This document shows, in pieces, positions 20,143-31,246 of a stretch of 64,000 nucleotides of DNA. Numbering within the stretch: the first letter of the stretch is position 1; each line of letters begins with the position of its first letter. The DNA comes from Sanghuangporus weigelae. Its lineage: Eukaryota > Basidiomycota > Agaricomycetes > Hymenochaetales > Hymenochaetaceae. The stretch is taken from contig CP137329.1 in assembly GCA_033182465.1 (NCBI GenBank), positions 248,001 through 312,000 on the forward strand, in the 5' to 3' direction. Both the position numbers and the translations under genes were made by a program. Below the pieces are notes generated by a model. It was given only the letters and a program-made list of their open reading frames with translations. It did no database searches and had not been told where the DNA came from.

Positions 20143-21654
20143 TGAAAGGATCCGCTCAAAAACTCGCATCAGGATCGACACGATCGACAGATCTACACGA
20201 TCAGCTTTCCAAACGCGACCGGTAACCAAGCCAGCTATCAAAGGCCCAAGCAATCGAGCGGCCTAGGCAACAGTAACCCGTTACCACCCGAGCGCTAGAA
20301 GCACCGAAGCGGATACGTAATCCCGCTAACAGCTAACACCGCCGACCGCCTATTACCGCGGACTACCACTCTAACGCCGCCGACCAAGCAACCAGAGCGA
20401 CCTCGATCAAAAGAAGCGATCAAACTTCTTAGAAGTCCAGAAGCACAACTACTAAAGCCTAAACGCTAAAAGGCTAAAGGCTAATAAGGTTTATGGAGAC
20501 CTCACTGGCATTTCAGCACTGTCAAGTCTGTGCACGAGTTTACATGGTCCTTTATGAAGTATACTACTTAGTATGCACGGCAACGGTTGGCACGCGTGAC
20601 TGTCACATTGAAACCGAGCGATATCTTCAAGATACAATGCATTCCAATCCACCAAACCCAATAGTACCCAAGAAACGAGAGGAACTCACGATCACAACTC
20701 GGACCCCTCGAACTGCGAACCCGATAACTTGGAGAATGATTGGATGGTATAGACCGGAGTTGCACACACCATGTCCAGCATCTACGATACAAGCAAACCT
20801 TTATTTACCGAGAGATGCGAACCTGGAGACCAAGCAATTACAACTCCTTATACAACGGAGGATATGGCATTACATTCGAGACATACGATATGAAGGCAAA
20901 GCATGGCTAGTCACCAGAACCCAGCAGAACCCGCCAGCAGAGCTTATGCAGTTCATGATATGCCTTGGACCATACTCTACACCAACCCGACACCTTAACA
21001 CAGACGTGCGAGTTATGCTTACCCTCGCTGGACCTCGAGATGAATTCCGAAGAATCACATACCGAGCAGCCTACATCGCTCCAAGAGCAAAGATGCCACT
21101 CAATGACGGCAATGACATCGTTATGGAGTACTGACAGTGGAGCATTCCATATCGGAGCACCACCTCTATTGTCTCAGTCAGCAACTCCAAAGAATTCTGT
21201 CATAGTGGAGACGACCTTACAAAGATTGGAGCAAAGTGGAGCGAAGCGCAGCAGGATGACAAAGGAACAGATGTAATGGTGGAGGAAAGTGGAGTAAAGT
21301 GGAGACAGGATGAGTAAGAAATAGGACGGAAAATGGAATATCTGGGAGCATAAATAGTTGTAGGATTAGGCCCTCATTTCCCCATCTTTCGATCCTCTTA
21401 ACACACTGGTGTAAAGCTTGCCCTACAGCGAGCTATTACTGTGTGCTTTGTACTATCACGCCTCTTGGAAATCCCAATCTGCTTTACTATCACCTCGTAT
21501 CTGAAAGCATCCATAACTCGAACCGCGACTAAGAAGGCTAGTAAGGGACCGCGTGGTACAGCCAGACGTGGGTAGATAAGATCACCTTTGCACAACATAT
21601 CGCTGCTTAGGCAAAAGGATCGAACCGGTGTAACCCCGGGCCTACTCCCTAACA
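20143..21654 (+). repeat. Copy A 3' LTR (1,512 bp)
   Basis: Same length, ends and internal ORF as the 5' LTR. Followed by the CACTC target duplication at 21655-21659. Confidence 0.95.
20493..21134 (+). CDS. LTR-encoded 213-residue ORF (3' LTR copy)
   Basis: Identical in translation to 9714-10355. Lying in the U3 of the 3' LTR, this copy would be carried near the 3' end of the genomic RNA, the place where U3-encoded proteins of some retroviruses are expressed. Function unknown. Confidence 0.45.
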   Translation: METSLAFQHCQVCARVYMVLYEVYYLVCTATVGTRDCHIETERYLQDTMHSNPPNPIVPKKREELTITTRTPRTANPITWRMIGWYRPELHTPCPASTIQANLYLPRDANLETKQLQLLIQRRIWHYIRDIRYEGKAWLVTRTQQNPPAELMQFMICLGPYSTPTRHLNTDVRVMLTLAGPRDEFRRITYRAAYIAPRAKMPLNDGNDIVMEY

Positions 21655-22919
21655 CACTCGTTGCCTTCGTGGATCCAGATGTTGTAGTATCCCCAACAGA
21701 CATCAAGCTTGGTGATATACTTGGTGTCCTTGACTTTGTCGATGAGCTCATTGATTAGGGGCAAGGGATATTTATTCTTAACCGTTCCTTCATTGAGCTT
21801 TCGATAGTCCTGGATCGCTCACAAGCTTCCGTCTTCCTTCTTGATAAAGAAGAACGGTGATGCCATTGGAGACTTCAACTGCCTGATTCATCCTGATGCA
21901 AGGTTTTCTTTGATGAACTCCTTCATTGCCACTTGTTCTTTGGGCGACAATGAATAGACCTTACAGTTGCTGGGCTTGAAATCCGGTTTTAGGTCAATAG
22001 CGTAGTCCCACATTCAATGAGCCGGTAACCGCTCGAACGATTCCTCACTAAAGACATCCACATACTCTTCCAGGTAAGGCAGCCACTTTGTTGCTTCATC
22101 CATCCACACCTTCCTCACATATTCATCCTCCACCTCTTCCTTCAACAACAAGGACTCACATTCATCAGGACAGCGGGTGAAGTTAATCTTACCAATCTTC
22201 CAGTCGATCTCAGGATTATGTTTCTATAACCAATCGTGACCGAGGAAAATGTTGCTTGACGTTAACAACATCACAGCTAGGCGAATTTCCTCTTCGTGTT
22301 TTCCAAAGATCATGTGTACCACCACGTATTCCTTAATTAGCCCACCCTCATTGCTAGTTCCGTCGGCATTGAAGACTGGCCTTGGGCGTATGTACTTCTG
22401 AGTTGGAAAACCATACCGCTTGACAAACCCTTTGTCGATGCAGGAGCCTGTACATCCCGAGTCAATGAGTGCATGAGCGTCGATGAGATTTTCCTCCTCT
22501 AAAAGGGGGTTTGAAACGTCAACCTCATTGTTATTTGCTACCTTTGGGTGTACGATGCTAATGAAGGCATCGAGTTCCTTTCCACCGCTTCGTCTGACAA
22601 ACTGTCCCAATGTCACATCCTCTATACCCTCGCACCATACTTCAGCCACGCATCTGCCAACAACATCCCACACTGCCTCAGTATCGTTCACCTGGGCAAC
22701 AACATTCTCATGGTAAGGTTCTTCCATCACAATCTCATTTTTTTATAGCAGTTTGAATCTACTCATCTGCTCTCAACACGTTTGAGTCGCCTCCTTGCGC
22801 ACTTGCTCTTCTGATGAATAAGTCATTATAGACGTCAAAGTCATTGTTGTCTTCTGACTCTTCCGGGGTTACGTCGGACAGGATCTTTTGAAGGTTAAAA
22901 CCGCCTTGCATTATCACAT
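21655..22919 (-). pseudogene. Element T: protease and first part of reverse transcriptase
   Basis: This 1,265-bp piece of T is the spacer between copies A and B. The minus-strand translation shows a retropepsin region (HALIDSGCTGSCID, FNADGTSNEGG, about 22230-22520), then RT sequence (LPLINELIDKV-like and LDVCWGYYNIWIHEGN) that meets the left block exactly across insertion A. The fossil is broken, with several breaks. Confidence 0.85.
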
Positions 22920-24431
22920 TGTTAGGGAGTAGGCCCGGGGTTACACCGGTTCGATCCTTTTGCCTAAGCAGCGATATGTTGTGCAAAGGTGATCTTATCT
23001 ACCCACGTCTGGCTGTACCACGCGGTCCCTTACTAGCCTTCTTAGTCGCGGTTCGAGTTATGGATGCTTTCAGATACGAGGTGATAGTAAAGCAGATTGG
23101 GATTTCCAAGAGGCGTGATAGTACAAAGCACACAGTAATAGCTCGCTGTAGGGCAAGCTTTACACCAGTGTGTTAAGAGGATCGAAAGATGGGGAAATGA
23201 GGGCCTAATCCTACAACTATTTATGCTCCCAGATATTCCATTTTCCGTCCTATTTCTTACTCATCCTGTCTCCACTTTACTCCACTTTCCTCCACCATTA
23301 CATCTGTTCCTTTGTCATCCTGCTGCGCTTCGCTCCACTTTGCTCCAATCTTTGTAAGGTCGTCTCCACTATGACAGAATTCTTTGGAGTTGCTGACTGA
23401 GACAATAGAGGTGGTGCTCCGATATGGAATGCTCCACTGTCAGTACTCCATAACGATGTCATTGCCGTCATTGAGTGGCATCTTTGCTCTTGGAGCGATG
23501 TAGGCTGCTCGGTATGTGATTCTTCGGAATTCATCTCGAGGTCCAGCGAGGGTAAGCATAACTCGCACGTCTGTGTTAAGGTGTCGGGTTGGTGTAGAGT
23601 ATGGTCCAAGGCATATCATGAACTGCATAAGCTCTGCTGGCGGGTTCTGCTGGGTTCTGGTGACTAGCCATGCTTTGCCTTCATATCGTATGTCTCGAAT
23701 GTAATGCCATATCCTCCGTTGTATAAGGAGTTGTAATTGCTTGGTCTCCAGGTTCGCATCTCTCGGTAAATAAAGGTTTGCTTGTATCGTAGATGCTGGA
23801 CATGGTGTGTGCAACTCCGGTCTATACCATCCAATCATTCTCCAAGTTATCGGGTTCGCAGTTCGAGGGGTCCGAGTTGTGATCGTGAGTTCCTCTCGTT
23901 TCTTGGGTACTATTGGGTTTGGTGGATTGGAATGCATTGTATCTTGAAGATATCGCTCGGTTTCAATGTGACAGTCACGCGTGCCAACCGTTGCCGTGCA
24001 TACTAAGTAGTATACTTCATAAAGGACCATGTAAACTCGTGCACAGACTTGACAGTGCTGAAATGCCAGTGAGGTCTCCATAAACCTTATTAGCCTTTAG
24101 CCTTTTAGCGTTTAGGCTTTAGTAGTTGTGCTTCTGGACTTCTAAGAAGTTTGATCGCTTCTTTTGATCGAGGTCGCTCTGGTTGCTTGGTCGGCGGCGT
24201 TAGAGTGGTAGTCCGCGGTAATAGGCGGTCGGCGGTGTTAGCTGTTAGCGGGATTACGTATCCGCTTCGGTGCTTCTAGCGCTCGGGTGGTAACGGGTTA
24301 CTGTTGCCTAGGCCGCTCGATTGCTTGGGCCTTTGATAGCTGGCTTGGTTACCGGTCGCGTTTGGAAAGCTGATCGTGTAGATCTGTCGATCGTGTCGAT
24401 CCTGATGCGAGTTTTTGAGCGGATCCTTTCA
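22920..24431 (-). repeat. Copy B 3' LTR (1,512 bp)
   Basis: On the + strand it runs from TGTTAGG to CTTTCA. Preceded by CACAT and followed by the polypurine tract (complement CCCCCCCT) at 24437-24444. Confidence 0.95.
23440..24081 (-). CDS. LTR-encoded 213-residue ORF (copy B 3' LTR)
   Basis: Translation identical to the ORFs in the copy A LTRs. This is the copy that would lie at the 3' end of B's genomic RNA. Function unknown. Confidence 0.45.
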   Translation of the reverse strand: METSLAFQHCQVCARVYMVLYEVYYLVCTATVGTRDCHIETERYLQDTMHSNPPNPIVPKKREELTITTRTPRTANPITWRMIGWYRPELHTPCPASTIQANLYLPRDANLETKQLQLLIQRRIWHYIRDIRYEGKAWLVTRTQQNPPAELMQFMICLGPYSTPTRHLNTDVRVMLTLAGPRDEFRRITYRAAYIAPRAKMPLNDGNDIVMEY

Positions 24432-24555
24432 CTACACCCCCCCTAAGATGAACTTTCGGAGAAATGTTCATCCTAATCCGTGAGAAAGCTCGGATAAAGG
24501 GTCGCCTAGTGATGGTTGATTTTTGCTATCAAACCATCATCATCTCTGCTCCAAA

Positions 24556-24871
24556 ATGTCGAAAGTCGCCGCTGCTGTTACTGTTTTTGTCGTTATTGTC
24601 GCGATTTTCGGCATAAATCATTGGATTTTGGAGCGTAAGAGGCGTGCTCAGGTAAGTGATGCATGCTCTGTGCCGTTTCGAGTTGTTAATCATCCTCTAG
24701 GAGGCTGACTTCGAAATGCAATCGTTCCAGCGCGATGTTACTACTGTCGCGCTTCGAGTTCACCTCGCGCTCGGTTATGACGTTGAGGTTATCGATCCAG
24801 TCGTCGAAAATGCAGGTATTGCTTCGCAGGAACGTCGTGAAAAGGGTGTCTGGGAAGACATTGACTTGTAA
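24556..24871 (+). CDS. Copy B antisense small membrane-protein ORF with intron
   Basis: Mirror of 19703-20018. The first exon is 24556-24651 and encodes the membrane segment plus a basic run. The candidate intron is 24652-24700 (GTAAGT...CTCTAG, 49 nt), and the second part ends with TAA at 24869-24871. The frame is kept (96 + 171 nt). Transcription would have to start in or near B's 3' LTR and run antisense to the element. A further short frame at about 24890-25075 lies downstream on the same strand. Confidence 0.5.
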
Positions 24872-25410
24872 AGGGTGGTGGGAAGGGATATGAATATGAA
24901 ATGTGCATCATGTAAAGAATATGACGCAATTGAAAGTGATAAGAAAGAAATCATAAAGTCGTTAATGAATAAGTTTTATACCAATTTGGGAGTGAAGTTC
25001 CAGGTGTTTACCTACGGCTCTTCAACCCCCAAATGGAGTTTTTCGAAGAAAAAGTGGGATTGGAGTGCCTTTTAGCGTGAAGGCACATCCTAGCATAATG
25101 CAAGGGAGTGACTTCACGTAAACTTTTGGCTTCTCCGTTGCATAGAGGATAATAAAGGGTATGCATAATCTGCTAATTCGGTGCCGGCACAATGACGCAA
25201 TATACAAAATGTCTAGGCCCTTGTTGGTTCTTTGACACTTCTGCATAGTGCTTCATTTGTGCTGGTTGACCGAATAAGCGTGAAATAAGGAGGTGCCTAA
25301 AGCATAATTTGGTCGGATGTGACCATAAATACCATAAGGTAAGAATGAAATGCATAATTGACCATGTCGGGTCACGATATGGGAAAGGGGTTGCATAAAA
25401 GAAGAGTTGT

Positions 25411-26409
25411 TTACAAATCTTCGGATTCTTCAGCCTCAGGTGTAGTCTGGGCCGAGTTCGCTGGGGTATATAGTTCCCTGCTTTCACCTTCTTCACTTGA
25501 CTCTGTATCGTCGGAGTGTATATACATGTCCTCCTGTTCCGACATAGTAAGCATCTCGTCCGGCTGGTAGAGTTCGTTCGGGTACTGGTAGACTGAGATC
25601 ATCAGATCTTCCAGCAAGGGGTGTCGTGTAGCCTGTAGTTTTTCTCTGGCTTCTTCCTCTCGGTTGTTGAGTTCCATAAGGTAATGAGGGTCGTAGTTAA
25701 CCTCTTTGCCTTCGACTACGTGGTGCTCGATGTTGTCGAGTGGTACCTCATCCGTAGTAGAGTTCCTCGCTTCAATAACCGTTCGGTATCTCGTTCCTTC
25801 GTAATACTTCGTCATGTTGAGTACCGTCATGAACTGCATGGTGTGGGATGCATAGAAGCCCGTCTGGTCGGCTATGTATATAATGTACTTCATCGCATCG
25901 ATGCTCATCGGATGATAGTGACTCCATCGCATCATTCGGTTAAGAATTGCGGTAGTCATGTCTCGTCGGTAGGCGCAAATTTGAATTGCCGAATGATAGA
26001 TGCCCATGATGTTCTTGTATGTCGTTTCGTGCCTAAAGTCGATCTTGCCTCGATGTAATGCTTGTGTTTCGAGTTCGATCGCGTAGGTTAGAAATGCATC
26101 ATCATTGAGTCGGCGTAATGCTGCGTCTCGAGGGTTACTGAGTTTGAATAACCACTCGTCTGAGTGATTCGCCATCATAAGGTGGGGTATTTCGTCTCGG
26201 TTGTGGTGGACTGCGTTCCACTTGTCGAATAGATCATCGAAGTACTTCCCTGGGCATAGGGGTACAATCTCATCTTCGTAGTTCTCTTCGTTGAATCGAT
26301 TGCACAGCTGTGGCCATTGATAACGTTCGGTCGGTGGCCTGAGTGTAAATGTCCATTCTGGTGCATCTTCTGGTTGACAGAATGCATGTAGCTCGTCGAA
26401 GATAGGCAT
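25411..26409 (-). CDS. Copy B post-Pol ORF (332 aa), unknown
   Basis: Identical in translation to 18165-19163. It lies 254 bases downstream of Pol on the same strand. The acidic, Ser-rich tail and absence of membrane segments argue against an envelope. Function unknown. Confidence 0.6.
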   Translation of the reverse strand: MPIFDELHAFCQPEDAPEWTFTLRPPTERYQWPQLCNRFNEENYEDEIVPLCPGKYFDDLFDKWNAVHHNRDEIPHLMMANHSDEWLFKLSNPRDAALRRLNDDAFLTYAIELETQALHRGKIDFRHETTYKNIMGIYHSAIQICAYRRDMTTAILNRMMRWSHYHPMSIDAMKYIIYIADQTGFYASHTMQFMTVLNMTKYYEGTRYRTVIEARNSTTDEVPLDNIEHHVVEGKEVNYDPHYLMELNNREEEAREKLQATRHPLLEDLMISVYQYPNELYQPDEMLTMSEQEDMYIHSDDTESSEEGESRELYTPANSAQTTPEAEESEDL

Positions 26410-26663
26410 AGCTGAGTAGTGGTTCGCTTGTAGTGAAGTAGAGCTGTTGCGATTCGAGTTGTTGTTCGTTCAGCTCGAAGTTCTCCATGTTTTATACCAT
26501 CTTGTTGGTATGTCGGCGATGTCTTGCCTAATTCTTCTATCTCTGCTCTCGCTTTGGTGTGCCACATTGATGTCATTGCTTGGTAAGGTCGTTGGGGACC
26601 TTACTCATCGTCTCTATTGTGGATCCATAAGCGGCTCCATCGGGTGGAGTGCATGTGATGCAA

Positions 26664-29600
26664 CTATTGCCTCATTCGTTTTCGTGCGGCGATCCATTGG
26701 TTAAGGTTCGGTGGCTGGATTGCCTGAGGATACTTTTTATGGAATGCTTCGATCATTTGATAGGAGTTCTTGAGGTTGTCAAGTGGCTCCCATGTTCGCT
26801 CCTGGTATCCTTTCCATTGGATAAGGTATTGGACCTTGCTCCGATGACGTCTTGTATTATGAATCGTCTCCACTTCGTACTCTGCTTCTCCCTCTACTTC
26901 AATAGGTGGTGGTTCATCCAAAGTGGGTCTTCCAGGGTATTCCTTTCGTTTGTAAGGCCTGAGAAGACTCGCATGAAACACTGGGTGGATCGGAAGGGTT
27001 TCGGGTAAGCGTAATCTGAATGACACTTGTCCGACTGCCTTCTCGACTTTATAAGGCCCTGCCCATTTCATTGCAAGTTTCTTCGTTGGTTCCAATCGAC
27101 TGAGATTCCTCATGTCTAGTAACACTTCGTCTCCTGGCTTGTACCCTGGCAGTTTGCCTCGATGCAGGTCTGCATAAAGCTTCATTGCCTCATTCGCTTG
27201 CCTAATCGAATTATAGGCTTCTTGCTGTACTTGTCGAAGCTCCTCTAGGTGATTTATTGCTTCTGGGACGTTTGAATCACCGGTCTCCGCAACGTCCAGG
27301 TGAGGATGCCATCCATACAGTGTATAGAATGGTGACTGATGTGTAGTACTGTGCTTCCTGTTGTTGTAGGCGAATTCTGCTATATCGATGTACTCTGCCC
27401 AATCTGTTTGTCGGTAGGACACATAGCAGCGTAAGTACTGTTCGAGCTCTTGATTTAGTCGCTCGGTTTGACCATCGGTTTGTGGATGATACGCTGTACT
27501 AGTTTTCCAATCGACATCGATGAGTCTGCAGAACTCCTTGAGGAATTGCGCGGTGAAGTTGCTACCTCGGTCGGAGATTACTCGTTTAGGGGCCCCGTAG
27601 TATTTGAAGACATGTTGGCGGAACAAACGTGCCAACTGCTTAGCATTGGGTATTCCTTGGCAAGGAATGAACTTCCCCATTTTAGTGAGTTTGTCCACTA
27701 TAACGAGTATCGCACTGTAGCCTTCATTGCTAACTGGTAAGTCGGTAATCAGGTCACAGGTTATGGTTTCCCATGGTTGATGTGGTGCCTCCAACGGTTG
27801 GAGCGGCGGATTTCGAAACTGTCGAATCGGTTTTGCACGCTGACATATGTCGCAGGTTGCGGTATATGCTCGGATCATTTCTTCCATCTTCGGCCAATAG
27901 TATGATCGCTTTACAAGCTCTATGGTCTTTTCTGCTCCTGGGTGGCCTGCAAGTTTGTGATCATGGCGCCTTCGGATTAGCAACGCTCGTAGGTTGGCGG
28001 ACGGCGGGATATATAATGCATTGGTTACGTAGTGCAAACCGTTCCTGTAACTGTAGCCGTTGCTCTGCTTGATCGCCTGAATTTCCTTCTTAGCCTCCTC
28101 GGTATTGTAGTTCCTCTTGATCGTTCGGATAATAGGATCAGAGATAGTGACCATTTCAGTTTCTAGCTTGTATAGACCGTTGATCTCTGTGCGTCGCAAT
28201 GTTTGTTGCTTGATCGTATCAGGAGGTAATAAGGTAACTCCTAAGTTGTCCTTGTCCTCTGGCATATAGTCGGATCGTCGTGATAGCTCGTCCGCTTGGT
28301 TCTTCTTGCCTGGCCAATGGAGAATCTTGAAGTTATATCGTGATAACTCTAGTGCCCATCTTGCTTGACGTCTCGATAGATTCTGAGCTGTCATGAAGTA
28401 TCGGAGGTTTGCATGATCGCTTCGGATTGTTACTGGTTCTTTGGTTCCCTCCAATAGGTGTCTCCAATGCTTGAGTGCTTCCATGATTGCTAGCATCTCT
28501 TTGTCATGCGTCGGATAGTTTCGTTGGGTGTTCGTTAGAGTTTTCGACATGAAACCTAAAGGTCTCAGTTCTCCTTGGTTGTCTTCTTGTTGTAAGACTG
28601 CACCAATCGCTACATCGGATGCATCGGTTTCCAATGTATATGGTTTGTCTGGCTTTGGCATTGCCAATGCGACTTCCGTTTCGAATGCCTTCTTGATACT
28701 TTCGAATGCCTTATCTTGTGCCTCTGCCCATATGAACTTGCGATCCTTTTTGATAAGGTCGCCAATAGGTGCGAATGTATCGGCATAGTTCCTGATGAAT
28801 CTTCGGTAGAAGTTACAAAATCCTTGGAACTTTCGAACTTGTCGTTTCGTCCTTGGCACTGGCCATTCGTGAATAGCTTTGAGCTTATAAGGATCCATCT
28901 GGATGCCTTTCGTTCCTACTACAAATCCCAAGTAGTCGAGCTGGGTTTGGAGGAAGTGACATTTCTCGATTTTGAGGTAAATGTCGAGCTCTCGGCATTT
29001 CTGTAGAATTGCCCTGAGGAGTTTCCAATGTTCCTCTTCAGTTTGTGCTTGACCAATAAGGTCGTCCAAATAGTTGAGTGCTTCTTCTGTCCTGAGCCAA
29101 TATTCGAAGTTGTCATTCATGAATCTTTGGAATACTGCAGGTGAGTTCTTCATTCCAAACATCATGACCTTTGGCTTGTAGACTGCATTGCCAACTCGGA
29201 ATGCTGCCTTCCACTCGTCTCCTTCTCGGATTCGCAGGTTGTTGTAACCTGATCGCATGTCGAGTGTAAAGAAGAATTTTCCTTTCTCCAGTTTCTCTGG
29301 GAGAACACTCATGATCGGTATCGGGTATGGATCTGATACTGTCGTGTCGTTGATGTCTCGGTAATCGGTTACTGCTCGTGCTCCTCCGTCTTTCTTTCCT
29401 ACAAAGAAGACTGGTGCTGCTACCGGACACGGTTCGTGTGGTTGAACCTTTTCAATCCATCCTTTGTCAAGTAACTCTTTGACATAAGCGTCGAGTGCTG
29501 CTTGCTCTTCTCGTGTGAGCTTGATAATAGGCCTTGGTTTCGGTAATGGTACTCCTTCTTTGAGGTTAATCGCCATATCCCATTTTGTATGCTTGGGTAA

Positions 29601-31142
29601 CCTTCTCGATTTATCAGGATCAAAGACGTCTGCGTAGTCTTCTATTTCCTTTGGTAGGAGTTTTCGCCAATCTCGTTTCTGTGTTCCTAGTAATCCTTCT
29701 GCAGCTGCCTTTTGCTGAGAATACTGCTGGGATACTGAACTCGCTTTGTTCAGTGGCTGTGAGACTTGGTTCTGCTGCCTTGGTGACCAATTTCGATTGA
29801 TGTCTAGCTCTAGCTTTGCAGCGAGCTCTTCCTTTCTGGTAAGGGTAGCTGGTTGGTTGGTCGTCCTAAGACTTTCAATGTCTTCTGGCTCTATGTCGTG
29901 CATAGGAGTGTCTTCTGTTGTCTCCTGCTCGTCTTGCATCTCGATATCGCTTTCGTTGTCTGCCCATCTTGTACGCTTCGGTGTGGGACTAGCTCCTCGC
30001 ATTAACGATGCCGTCCTCGGTCGTATAATGCCTGCCACTGGCTTCTCTGGATACCGTGTCTTTCGTGGTCGTATCCTATACTTCATGCCCGGGTTTTCTT
30101 CTGGTGATGGCCAGAGTTCTTCATCTTCCGGCATGTTTTGCCTTAGTGGATGTATCTTCTGTGGTGGTTGTTTCTTCCAACGTTTCGGAGAGTCATTTAT
30201 TTCCTCCTGTTCGTCTAGGCTATGCTTGCCTGTTATCTCTTCTGTTTCGCCTTCGGATGTCTGGTACAATTGCCGTGCTGGGATCATCCGTCTCGGTATG
30301 TGCCTTGGTCGTCGTTGCACTATACTCGTTCCTTGTGGTGCCTGTTTCTTCCATCGCTTGGGAGTGTAGTTTATTTCCTCCTCATCTCGATGATGCTTGT
30401 TTGCCGTTTCCTGTTGTGGCTGTTTCGTTGCAGAGTCTGGTATATTTTCCGTGCTCGGACTCTTCACTTCTGGCGTCTGTTTTGCCTGTTCCAGTCTTGG
30501 TGTTGCTGGTCTGGTTTCCGGCTTCGCTTGTGGCTTCGTTTCGTGAGAGTGTCCGTTGTTGTCTCTCCTTGGCGCAAATATTATTCCTGGTGCTCCAGAG
30601 TGTCGATAGTTGTCTCTGTCCTGAGCCTGTTGCTTCGTGTTATGCCTAGGTCTTGTCTTGTCAGGTTTGCCTTTCGTTTGCCGTTTCCGTTTGCGCTTCC
30701 TGTGCCTTCGCTTCTTGGTAGCTCGTATGACGTTGAGCTCGAATGGTATCGAATTACCATTCCGATTCCATACTTGATTCTTCCAATCAATTTCGGGATT
30801 GACTTTGGCCAAATAGTCAATTCCTAGGATCACTTGATCCTGTCCTGTGGTTGCTACTGCCAACGTTTGTGGCTGCGGTTTAGGTCCATCAAAAATTAAT
30901 GTGTAGACCTCGTGCGTGATTGCTCCTCCTTGGTTGGGACTTCCATCCGCATTATTCAAAGGTCGAGGGTGATCAAGCCTCTTTTTGAATAGGCTGTAGT
31001 GTCGTACCAAGTTGGGGTGTATCGTGCTGCATGTAGCTCCGGAATCGATTAACGCTTTGACTGCTAGGGTCTTTGTTCCAACCTTCACTCGAATAGGTAA
31101 TCGGGGATGCAATGCTTGTATTGGCAATCGCTTATTGTACAT
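26664..31142 (-). CDS. pol: Copy B Pol with chromodomain (1492 aa)
   Basis: Identical in translation to copy A Pol. Protease (DSGAT), reverse transcriptase (YLDD), RNase H (TDASD), H2C2/DD35E integrase and C-terminal chromodomain are all present in one open frame, so this copy also looks whole. Confidence 0.97.
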   Translation of the reverse strand: MYNKRLPIQALHPRLPIRVKVGTKTLAVKALIDSGATCSTIHPNLVRHYSLFKKRLDHPRPLNNADGSPNQGGAITHEVYTLIFDGPKPQPQTLAVATTGQDQVILGIDYLAKVNPEIDWKNQVWNRNGNSIPFELNVIRATKKRRHRKRKRKRQTKGKPDKTRPRHNTKQQAQDRDNYRHSGAPGIIFAPRRDNNGHSHETKPQAKPETRPATPRLEQAKQTPEVKSPSTENIPDSATKQPQQETANKHHRDEEEINYTPKRWKKQAPQGTSIVQRRPRHIPRRMIPARQLYQTSEGETEEITGKHSLDEQEEINDSPKRWKKQPPQKIHPLRQNMPEDEELWPSPEENPGMKYRIRPRKTRYPEKPVAGIIRPRTASLMRGASPTPKRTRWADNESDIEMQDEQETTEDTPMHDIEPEDIESLRTTNQPATLTRKEELAAKLELDINRNWSPRQQNQVSQPLNKASSVSQQYSQQKAAAEGLLGTQKRDWRKLLPKEIEDYADVFDPDKSRRLPKHTKWDMAINLKEGVPLPKPRPIIKLTREEQAALDAYVKELLDKGWIEKVQPHEPCPVAAPVFFVGKKDGGARAVTDYRDINDTTVSDPYPIPIMSVLPEKLEKGKFFFTLDMRSGYNNLRIREGDEWKAAFRVGNAVYKPKVMMFGMKNSPAVFQRFMNDNFEYWLRTEEALNYLDDLIGQAQTEEEHWKLLRAILQKCRELDIYLKIEKCHFLQTQLDYLGFVVGTKGIQMDPYKLKAIHEWPVPRTKRQVRKFQGFCNFYRRFIRNYADTFAPIGDLIKKDRKFIWAEAQDKAFESIKKAFETEVALAMPKPDKPYTLETDASDVAIGAVLQQEDNQGELRPLGFMSKTLTNTQRNYPTHDKEMLAIMEALKHWRHLLEGTKEPVTIRSDHANLRYFMTAQNLSRRQARWALELSRYNFKILHWPGKKNQADELSRRSDYMPEDKDNLGVTLLPPDTIKQQTLRRTEINGLYKLETEMVTISDPIIRTIKRNYNTEEAKKEIQAIKQSNGYSYRNGLHYVTNALYIPPSANLRALLIRRRHDHKLAGHPGAEKTIELVKRSYYWPKMEEMIRAYTATCDICQRAKPIRQFRNPPLQPLEAPHQPWETITCDLITDLPVSNEGYSAILVIVDKLTKMGKFIPCQGIPNAKQLARLFRQHVFKYYGAPKRVISDRGSNFTAQFLKEFCRLIDVDWKTSTAYHPQTDGQTERLNQELEQYLRCYVSYRQTDWAEYIDIAEFAYNNRKHSTTHQSPFYTLYGWHPHLDVAETGDSNVPEAINHLEELRQVQQEAYNSIRQANEAMKLYADLHRGKLPGYKPGDEVLLDMRNLSRLEPTKKLAMKWAGPYKVEKAVGQVSFRLRLPETLPIHPVFHASLLRPYKRKEYPGRPTLDEPPPIEVEGEAEYEVETIHNTRRHRSKVQYLIQWKGYQERTWEPLDNLKNSYQMIEAFHKKYPQAIQPPNLNQWIAARKRMRQ

Positions 31143-31246
31143 CGCTTCACTGGGGTTGAACCCAGGAGGTTTGAAACACTGGTTGTTGAAACCTTTCTCG
31201 TCACCCTTGTTACACTCACATCGCGCAGTCTCGTTCGATGGAGGTC

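Larger units (their letters stand above)
9364..21654 (+). mobile_element. Copy A: full-length 12,291-bp chromovirus (Ty3/Gypsy)
   Basis: Bounded by 1,512-bp LTRs (9364-10875 and 20143-21654) starting TGAAAGG and ending CCTAACA, with a CACTC target duplication. Internal order: self-primer site, ATG-free leader, coiled-coil ORF (11275-12309), Gag (12239-13327), Pol with chromodomain (13432-17910), a 332-codon ORF (18165-19163), an antisense small membrane-protein ORF (19703-20018) and a polypurine tract. It looks whole. Its reading frames translate identically to those of copy B and the LTR ORF is the same in both LTRs, so it is very young. It sits inside element T's reverse transcriptase sequence. 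Confidence 0.95.
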
